This document shows, piece by piece, positions 1-4,847 of a stretch of DNA of 9,702 nucleotides. The translations under genes were made by a program, and so were the position numbers. The notes beneath the pieces are model-generated. The model was not told where the DNA came from, ran no database searches, and saw only the letters and a list, made by a program, of their open reading frames with translations. Source of the DNA: JAGXOF01 sp046545575 (GTDB lineage Bacteria > Chloroflexota > Dehalococcoidia > SZUA-161 > SpSt-899); assembly GCA_046545575.1 (NCBI GenBank), contig JBKGZM010000071.1, positions 1-9,702 on the forward strand, written 5' to 3'. Positions within the stretch are counted from its first letter, which is position 1; every line of letters starts with the position of its first letter.

Positions 1-2100
1 CTCTCTAATTGCGGCGGCCAGGCACAGGCCGCCGATTTGTTCCGTGAATTGATCCAGAGCTGTAACCGGGTCGTCGTTCTCATCCGAGATATTGAAGACC
101 TGAAGGCGCTCCGGGTCCATACCGAGCTGCCGCAGCGCCTTTCTGACCTTCTCCGCCTGTTGTTGCACCCAGAAGGCGGTCTCCTCCCGGGCACACTTCT
201 CACCGCATCCTGCTATGAAGACGCCCTCTGCACCCAGCTCAAAAGCGCGCAGTATGTGTTCAGCTTCTACCTTGGCTACACACAGTACAGGCACTATTCC
301 TATTCCGGCTTTCGCATGCTTCCAGAGTCCGGACAGCGCACCTGTGCCGAATAGCCCGTACTGACAGCAGAAGCCGACAATCAGGGGTTTAGATTTGGAA
401 CCTGATGTTACCCGCGCCACGTGCTCAAGCTCCTCGGCTACCTGCCGGCGGTCATAGGGTTTCCTGAGTACGATGGCTCTGGCAGGGCATTGGGCTACGC
501 ACACGCCGCAGGCCTGGCACTGATCTGGAGGTATTTGCACTGTGCCATCGCTGTCCAGATATGGCACGTGATAGGGACAGACCCTGATGCATGTTAAGCA
601 ACTTGCGCATTTATCCTGAAAGAGAATTTCCGCTCCCATTCCGCAGCGGAGGCATCTCCTCGCTTCGTCAACGGCCGTTTCCCAATCATAGACCCTTTCC
701 AGCGGAGCGAAGTCCTTTGTCCTTGCCTCCGGGGCCAGGACCGGCGGGTCAACGCGTTCGGTCCTCTTTATCACCTCCGATGTTCTCGAGAGGAGGTGGC
801 CTGTCAGGGATTCTCTCTCCTCGTTTACGCTGAACGGATATCTGTGGTGCAGGTATTCGTCGATGCGGTTCGCGGCCAGCCTGCCCGTGGCCAAAGCCTG
901 GACAACTGTGGCCGGTCCGGTGACAGCATCTCCACCGGCGAAGACCCCTGGCCGGTTCGTGGAGAGGGTGAGCGGGTCGACCTGGATGGTACTACCCCTC
1001 CCTATACGGAGGCTAAAGTCCTTTGGGATTTGAGGAGCCTGCCCGATCGCGGCAATCATCGCATCGACCTTCATACCGAACTCACTCCCCTCAACCGGCA
1101 CCGGTCGACGCCTGCCACTGCTGTCGGCTTCCCCAAGCTCCATCTTCACGCACGTTACCTCCAGGTTCCCGTTCACCCTCTTTATGCTGGTTGGAGCAGC
1201 CAGGAACAGAATTTCCACACCTTCCTCAAGGGCCTGATTTATCTCGACGTTATCAGCGGGCATTTCCTCTCGACTGCGCCGATAGAGGATAGAGACCCTC
1301 TGAGTTCCGAGCCTGAGAGCGGTACGAGCGGCGTCGATGGCTACATTTCCTCCCCCCACCACCGCCACGTCCTCCCCCAGCTCCGGCTTGAGTCCCAGGT
1401 TGACCTCACGCAGGAACGTCGCACCGTCGATGACTCCCGGGCTGTCTTCTCCCTCTATGCCCAGGTTGAGGCTCTGGTGAGCCCCTATCGTTAAGAAAAC
1501 GGCACGATAGTCCATGCTGGATAGCAGGTCCAGAGAGGCGACCTGTGTGTTCGTCCTGATATCCACCCCCATCTGAATGAGCCGCTCCACTTCGGCGTCG
1601 AGCACTTCACGTGGCAAACGGTACCGCGGGATGCCCACCCGCAGCATGCCTCCCAGCTCTGAATTCGCCTCGAAAACGGTTGCGGGGTAGCCGAGCTTTC
1701 GAAGGTAGTAAGCGCAGGACAGCCCCGCGGGACCGGAACCGACTATTGCCACCTTCTCGCTCTGGGTTGTTTCCGCTTCCGCTCGCACCATCCGGTCGCC
1801 GCCGAATTCCACAGCAAAGCGTTTCAACGCTCTGATGGCTAGTGGCTTATCGAGCTCAGCCCGGCGGCAGTTTTCCTCGCACGGATGGGTGCATACGTGG
1901 GCACATATGGAAGGGAACGGGTTGCCGTCCCGTATGACCTTCAGTGCTTCCATCACCTTCCCCTGGGCTATCAGGTCGATGTATCCCCTGATGTCCATGT
2001 GCAGGGGACATGCGGCCTGGCACGGCGGCATGAGGCTGTGATCAAAGGACGGCTCCCTCCTGCGAGCATGCGTCTGGCTCTCCTTGAGTGCTGTATACAT
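1..2100 (-). CDS. FAD/NAD(P)-dependent iron-sulfur oxidoreductase, GltD-like, with ferredoxin and MvhD-like domains (partial, C-terminus off window)
   Basis: This frame is open for 700 codons from ATG at 2100 to the left edge with no stop, so the C-terminus is missing. Domains in order: an N-terminal GltD/dihydropyrimidine-dehydrogenase-type Fe-S domain (C27, C31, C66, C70, C74, C78); an FAD Rossmann motif GSGPAG at 121-126; an NAD(P) motif GGGNVA at 249-254 followed by YRR and EEMPA as in glutamate synthase small subunits; a GGDA flavin motif at 389-392; a CLRC pair at 483-486; two 4Fe-4S ferredoxin motifs (C498/C501/C504/C508 and C528/C531/C534/C538); and an MvhD/FrhD-like domain from about 572 (C578, C579, C607, C632, C636). 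By family knowledge such proteins move electrons between NAD(P)H, flavin, ferredoxin and a hydrogenase- or heterodisulfide-reductase-type partner in the cytoplasm. The partner is not in the window, and no glutamate synthase large subunit is seen. The specific redox couple cannot be told. Flavin-bifurcating use is inference. Confidence 0.9.
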   Translation of the reverse strand, partial: MYTALKESQTHARRREPSFDHSLMPPCQAACPLHMDIRGYIDLIAQGKVMEALKVIRDGNPFPSICAHVCTHPCEENCRRAELDKPLAIRALKRFAVEFGGDRMVRAEAETTQSEKVAIVGSGPAGLSCAYYLRKLGYPATVFEANSELGGMLRVGIPRYRLPREVLDAEVERLIQMGVDIRTNTQVASLDLLSSMDYRAVFLTIGAHQSLNLGIEGEDSPGVIDGATFLREVNLGLKPELGEDVAVVGGGNVAIDAARTALRLGTQRVSILYRRSREEMPADNVEINQALEEGVEILFLAAPTSIKRVNGNLEVTCVKMELGEADSSGRRRPVPVEGSEFGMKVDAMIAAIGQAPQIPKDFSLRIGRGSTIQVDPLTLSTNRPGVFAGGDAVTGPATVVQALATGRLAANRIDEYLHHRYPFSVNEERESLTGHLLSRTSEVIKRTERVDPPVLAPEARTKDFAPLERVYDWETAVDEARRCLRCGMGAEILFQDKCASCLTCIRVCPYHVPYLDSDGTVQIPPDQCQACGVCVAQCPARAIVLRKPYDRRQVAEELEHVARVTSGSKSKPLIVGFCCQYGLFGTGALSGLWKHAKAGIGIVPVLCVAKVEAEHILRAFELGAEGVFIAGCGEKCAREETAFWVQQQAEKVRKALRQLGMDPERLQVFNISDENDDPVTALDQFTEQIGGLCLAAAIRE

Positions 2101-2104
2101 ATAT

Positions 2105-2112
2105 CCTCCTTA
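2105..2112 (-). promoter_or_regulatory. Shine-Dalgarno of the iron-sulfur flavoprotein
   Basis: On the minus strand TAAGGAGG lies 4 nt before the ATG at 2100. It is a near-perfect anti-16S match and fixes this start over the later Met24. Confidence 0.8.
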
Positions 2113-2132
2113 CACAGAGAACAACAGCTTTA

Positions 2133-2148
2133 ATCCTTGTGAAAGGAT
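2133..2148 (-). repeat. Small hairpin in the flavoprotein leader
   Basis: ATCCTT (2133-2138), loop GTGA, AAGGAT (2143-2148) form a perfect 6-bp stem about 30 nt upstream of the flavoprotein start codon. The upstream arm could instead pair with the Shine-Dalgarno: the plus-strand sequences aggata at 2144-2149 and tatcct at 2102-2107 are reverse complements. Regulation by this route is only a possibility. Confidence 0.35.
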
Positions 2149-2175
2149 AATACTCCGCCTTCGACGGGGATAAAA
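2147..2175 (-). promoter_or_regulatory. Weak sigma70-like promoter candidate for the flavoprotein
   Basis: On the minus strand a TATTAT box (2152-2147, 5 of 6 to TATAAT) lies 17 nt downstream of TTTTAT (2175-2170), which matches TTGACA at only 2 of 6 positions. Position and spacing suit transcription of the flavoprotein, but the -35 is poor. If it is real, transcription would start near 2140 and the upstream hairpins would not be in the mRNA. Confidence 0.2.
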
Positions 2176-2181
2176 GAGAGG

Positions 2182-2239
2182 ATACCGAGGGCCCATGTAT
2201 GCGGTTTCTACGGTAATGTTTGCTGTAGAGGCTCGGTAT
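2182..2239 (-). repeat. Nested inverted repeat upstream of the flavoprotein (possible leader structure)
   Basis: ATACCGAG (2182-2189) and CTCGGTAT (2232-2239) are perfect 8-nt complements that enclose 42 nt. A second short pair, TCTAC and GTAGA, lies inside. On the minus strand the closing arm is followed by a pyrimidine-rich stretch (CCTCTCTTTTAT). It could be a folded leader, a weak terminator or just a decayed repeat. No known riboswitch core was recognised. Confidence 0.35.
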
Positions 2240-2256
2240 TTTGCGGGAAGAAATCG

Positions 2257-2288
2257 GGCACAGAGGCACAAAGGGGCAAAGGCGGAGA
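2257..2288. repeat. Imperfect 8-nt micro-tandem (about four units)
   Basis: On the plus strand GGCACAGA, GGCACAAA, GGGGCAAA and GGCGGAGA follow one another, with decay toward the right. It is a low-complexity purine-rich tract with no coding sense. Confidence 0.45.
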
Positions 2289-2313
2289 ATGAATCCCCCG
2301 CCCATATCTAACC

Positions 2314-2340
2314 GTCATTCCGGCGAAAGCCGGAATCCAG
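2314..2340. repeat. REP-like hairpin with GAAA tetraloop
   Basis: The stem is ATTCCGGC (2317-2324) and GCCGGAAT (2329-2336) around the loop GAAA, with flanks GTC and CCAG. This closely follows the dispersed intergenic element seen in many bacteria with the core GTCATTCCCGCGAAAGCGGG and a trailing AATCCAG. The family likeness is from memory. Copy number in this genome cannot be judged from one window. Confidence 0.6.
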
Positions 2341-2346
2341 TTTCGT

Positions 2347-2384
2347 AAGGGGTAGGCTGGCCGACGTCGGCCAGCCTACCCCTT
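2347..2384. repeat. Perfect 38-bp palindrome
   Basis: The left half AAGGGGTAGGCTGGCCGAC is followed at once by its exact reverse complement, centred between 2365 and 2366, with no spacer and no mismatch. The flanks are not complementary. Neither strand has a T-tract right after it, so it is not a standard intrinsic terminator. It could be a repeat element, a strong RNA hairpin, a cruciform site or a symmetric protein-binding site. Confidence 0.9.
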
Positions 2385-2414
2385 CGTTAATAAGCCTTCT
2401 TCGGACATATGTTA

Positions 2415-2463
2415 TTTCGAGCGAAGGGAGAAATCCCTGTTTCGACGAAGGGAAAAATCCTGA
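2415..2463. repeat. Imperfect tandem duplication, about 25-nt unit
   Basis: Copy 1 (2415-2439) begins TTTCGAGCGAAGGGAGAAAT. Copy 2 (2440-2463) begins TTTCGACGAAGGGAAAAATC. They differ by a one-base deletion and a few changes. The unit with its TTTCGA/GAAAT symmetry resembles a dispersed intergenic repeat with the core TCATTTCGAGCGAAGCGAG found in several bacterial phyla. Confidence 0.6.
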
Positions 2464-2472
2464 TAAGGGCAG

Positions 2473-2495
2473 GGGCGAATAAATTCGCCCTTTTT
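2473..2495 (+). terminator. Terminator-like hairpin with T-tract, facing plus
   Basis: GGGCGAAT (2473-2480), loop AA, ATTCGCCC (2483-2490) form a perfect 8-bp stem followed by TTTTT (2491-2495) on the plus strand. On the minus strand the hairpin is preceded, not followed, by the T/A run, so its intrinsic-terminator geometry serves plus-strand transcripts only. Yet every gene here is on the minus strand. It may block antisense transcription into the response regulator, or be a repeat unit that only looks like a terminator. Confidence 0.45.
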
Positions 2496-2496
2496 C

Positions 2497-2518
2497 GGAC
2501 AGGCCTAGAGGCCTGTCC
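2497..2518 (-). repeat. Hairpin directly after the response regulator stop codon
   Basis: GGACAGGCCT (2497-2506) and AGGCCTGTCC (2509-2518) are perfect 10-nt complements around AG. On the minus strand the stem starts right after the TAG stop at 2521-2519. It is followed by GAAAAAGG, so it has no U-tract. It may protect the mRNA 3' end or aid termination together with the adjacent hairpin. It also looks like a unit of the same repeat cluster. Confidence 0.6.
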
Positions 2519-3175
2519 CTACTGCAGCGTGATAATGCCCCTGCGCATGGCGAACTTTATGAGGTCTGTTCTATTATGAATGTCCAGCTTGCGGGTTATG
2601 CTGGTCTTATAGGCCTCCACTGTTCTCAGGCTGATCACCAGCATATCCGCGATCTCCTTTGCTGTATGTCCCTCGGCAACCAGCTTGAGAATTTCCCTTT
2701 CCCTCTCAGTCAACTGGTCGTAAGGGTCCTTGTCTACTTCCGTGGCGGCTCTCTCCTGATAGCGGTCGATAAGGGTCGCTGCGGCTGCGGATGAGAGGAA
2801 AGAACCGCCGTCTGCAACGGTATGAATAGCCAGGGAAAGGTCGGAGAAAGCGGCCATCTTGCTGATGTAACCGCGTGCTCCCGCCTCGATAATCGGTAGC
2901 ACATACTCCCTATCGTCATACTGGGTCAGTGCCAGTACTTTGGTATCCGGGAATTCCTTGCATATCCGGCGTGTGGCTTCCAGTCCACCCATTAAGGGCA
3001 TGGCCAGGTCCATGAGCACGATCTGGGGGTGGAGTTCCTTGACTTTGGCCAGTGCCTCTCTTCCGTCCGATGCCTCACCAATCACCTCCACATCCACGAT
3101 AGGGATCAGCATAGAGCGAATTCCGTCCCTCACCAGGGTGTGGTCATCAGCTATCAGAACCGTTATCTTCCTCAT
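2519..3175 (-). CDS. NarL/FixJ-family response regulator (REC + LuxR-type HTH)
   Basis: The 218-residue protein has the usual length for this family. The receiver domain covers about 1-120: acidic pair D10/D11, phospho-acceptor D56 in LMDLAMP, T84, and K106 in YISK. A LuxR/GerE DNA-binding domain covers about 152-215, with LTEREREILKLVAEG and the recognition-helix stretch ISLRTVEAYKTSI. It is expected to be phosphorylated by the histidine kinase encoded just upstream and to bind DNA as a dimer. The ATG at 3175 lies inside the last codons of the kinase gene, overlapping it by 29 nt, so translation is probably coupled; only a modest AGGA is seen about 11 nt upstream. The last codon is followed by TAG, which merges straight into a hairpin repeat. 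The target genes are unknown; the operon itself or the flavoprotein are candidates by proximity only. Confidence 0.93.
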   Translation of the reverse strand: MRKITVLIADDHTLVRDGIRSMLIPIVDVEVIGEASDGREALAKVKELHPQIVLMDLAMPLMGGLEATRRICKEFPDTKVLALTQYDDREYVLPIIEAGARGYISKMAAFSDLSLAIHTVADGGSFLSSAAAATLIDRYQERAATEVDKDPYDQLTEREREILKLVAEGHTAKEIADMLVISLRTVEAYKTSITRKLDIHNRTDLIKFAMRRGIITLQ

Positions 3176-4814
3176 AATACGTCACATCCTGCCGGAGCGG
3201 AACCTTTACCGTAATCTCCGTTCCCCTACCCTTTTGTGACGCAATGTTGCAGGCGCCCCCTACAAGTCTTGCTCTTTCCTTGATCGTGAACAACCCCGCC
3301 CCGCGGCCGCTGGGATCAATGCTCGTAATCTCGTTTACGTTGAACCCCTTTCCGTCGTCCTTGATCTTGAGAGTACATTCCTTATTGTTGCACTCCAGCG
3401 TAATATCGGTATGCTTTGCCTCAGAATGCTCAAGGATATTGCCTATTGCGCCCTGAGAGATACGGAACAGGGTTACCTCGACTTCTGAAGGGACGCGCTC
3501 ATCCACACCTGTGAATTCCGTATTTACCTCTAATCCGTGAGGCTCGAGCGCATTCCTCGCGTAACGGTTGATCGCCGCTGTGAGTCCAAGCTCATCAAGG
3601 AGGCTGGGGCGGAGTTCCTTCATCAGTCTCACTATCTCGTTACCGGCATGGGTAGCAAGCGACTGCGTTTTCTCAAGGACGCCCAGGAAGTCTGGATCGG
3701 TGATGCCCTTGAGTTCAGCGGTGGAACTCAGGGCCTGCAGGTTAAGGGATACACTGGTGATGGCCTGACTGGTTTCATCATGTAATTCACGGGCAATCCT
3801 CTTGCGCTCATTCTCTTGTGCGGTAAGGGAATGTTGCAAAAGTGACCTTAGTCGTTCCCTCTGGTGAGCCAGCCTTTCATATAAACCCGCCTGCTCAATT
3901 GCGATGCCGACCTGGCAGCCAATAGAGCCCAGGAGGTACATATCCTCGGTGCTGAACTTCCCTGGCTCGTGACTTGCGACATTCATTACCCCAACAACTT
4001 CCCCTTTTGCCTTTAAGGGGACGCTGAGGAATCCCTTCAGGCCCTCCGTGCTTACAACATCGGGGTAAGCCGCTCGTGGATCCTGCGATATGTCTTCCAC
4101 CAGGATTGGATCACCATTCTGAGACACCATCCCTGCTATTCCCTCCCCGACGGCCATACGCATCTGTTCGACGTATTTCGGGGACAGGCCGCGATATACA
4201 CGATATGACAAGGTCTGCGACTCTTCATCGAGGAGGAGTATACCCCCCACCGCCCCGCCGATTATCTCCAGCGCAGCATTGAGGGACACGTTTAGGACGG
4301 CGTCCAGGTTCCGCAGTCCGCTCACGGCATCGGATATGCGGCCTAGCGCCTGGAGTTGATGATAACCGCGCATTATCCGACTCTCCATCTCCCTTTCAGC
4401 CGTGACGTCTCTCCTCACTTCCGCAACCGCACCGATATTGCCTTGTTGGTCGTGCAGCGGGTGCATCGTGATCTTGATGTGCTGTGCCGTGTTTCCTTCG
4501 TGATGTGCCTTATAGTCGGGGTGTACTAATGTCGCTGAATTACCGTTTTGAAGAACTTTTGACAGAGGACATCTCCACAAAGGAGTATCGCACGGGGTGT
4601 TTCTGTGCTCGAATACCTTGTAGCAGCGTTTGCCTTCGACGCGCTGAGATTCCTGGGGCACTCTCTGGCGCATGACCGAGTTTGCGAATAAAACCCGGTA
4701 CTCCCTGTCCACAACGATCAGTCCATCCTCGACAGCGTTCGCCAGGTATTCCAGCGCTTGCTTGGGCTGTATACCAGTGGACGCGTTTGGCGAAGTCTGC
4801 TTTCCCCTCTTCAT
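3147..4814 (-). CDS. PAS-GAF sensor histidine kinase, NarX/NreB-like HisKA_3 type
   Basis: The protein has 555 residues. No transmembrane helix or signal peptide is visible, so it is likely a cytoplasmic sensor. A PAS domain covers about 18-140 and carries three cysteines (C64, C75, C82) in the order CYKVF...PC...RCPL. A GAF domain covers about 170-312. A HisKA_3 dimerisation domain has phospho-acceptor H345 in RIARELHDE. The HATPase domain has N459 in the N-box, DDGKGF at 486-491 and a GAGLFTIKERA G-box region. The pairing with a NarL-type regulator is the normal partnership for this class. The ATG at 4814 is preceded by AAGGA at suitable distance and lies 33 nt after the NAD-salvage gene stop. 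The signal is not known. The cysteines suggest redox, Fe-S or metal sensing, by analogy with the Fe-S PAS protein NreB, but that is inference. GAF ligands may be small molecules. Confidence 0.92.
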   Translation of the reverse strand: MKRGKQTSPNASTGIQPKQALEYLANAVEDGLIVVDREYRVLFANSVMRQRVPQESQRVEGKRCYKVFEHRNTPCDTPLWRCPLSKVLQNGNSATLVHPDYKAHHEGNTAQHIKITMHPLHDQQGNIGAVAEVRRDVTAEREMESRIMRGYHQLQALGRISDAVSGLRNLDAVLNVSLNAALEIIGGAVGGILLLDEESQTLSYRVYRGLSPKYVEQMRMAVGEGIAGMVSQNGDPILVEDISQDPRAAYPDVVSTEGLKGFLSVPLKAKGEVVGVMNVASHEPGKFSTEDMYLLGSIGCQVGIAIEQAGLYERLAHQRERLRSLLQHSLTAQENERKRIARELHDETSQAITSVSLNLQALSSTAELKGITDPDFLGVLEKTQSLATHAGNEIVRLMKELRPSLLDELGLTAAINRYARNALEPHGLEVNTEFTGVDERVPSEVEVTLFRISQGAIGNILEHSEAKHTDITLECNNKECTLKIKDDGKGFNVNEITSIDPSGRGAGLFTIKERARLVGGACNIASQKGRGTEITVKVPLRQDVTYYEEDNGSDS

Positions 4815-4847
4815 AGGCCCCTTCCTTGTGGAATCAGTTTACTCTAA

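Larger units (their letters stand above)
2101..2518. other. 418-nt intergenic region filled with palindromes and short repeats
   Basis: No credible gene lies between the response regulator stop and the flavoprotein start. From left to right it holds the Shine-Dalgarno and a 6-bp hairpin, a weak promoter-like pair, a nested inverted repeat, an 8-nt micro-tandem, a REP-like hairpin, a 38-bp perfect palindrome, an imperfect tandem duplication and two adjacent hairpins. Each is listed separately. The build-up resembles intergenic repeat clusters known from many bacterial genomes. It also marks the likely border between the six-gene unit on its right and the flavoprotein unit on its left. Confidence 0.8.

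Noticed and set aside
796..1494. Plus-strand open frame of 232 codons
   Set aside because: It lies wholly inside the flavoprotein, whose minus-strand translation shows clear NAD(P)-binding and GltD-like motifs. The plus-strand translation has no recognisable domain.
2182..2239. Riboswitch in front of the flavoprotein
   Set aside because: An inverted repeat exists, but no conserved core of a known riboswitch class could be recognised. It is kept only as a possible leader structure.
2042..2305. Minus-strand open frame of 87 codons spanning the intergenic repeats and the start of the flavoprotein
   Set aside because: It is in a different frame from the flavoprotein, covers the micro-tandem and inverted repeats, and its translation looks like no protein family.
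2257..2463. CRISPR array
   Set aside because: The repeats are of different families, are adjacent or palindromic, and are not separated by unique spacers of even length. No cas gene is present.
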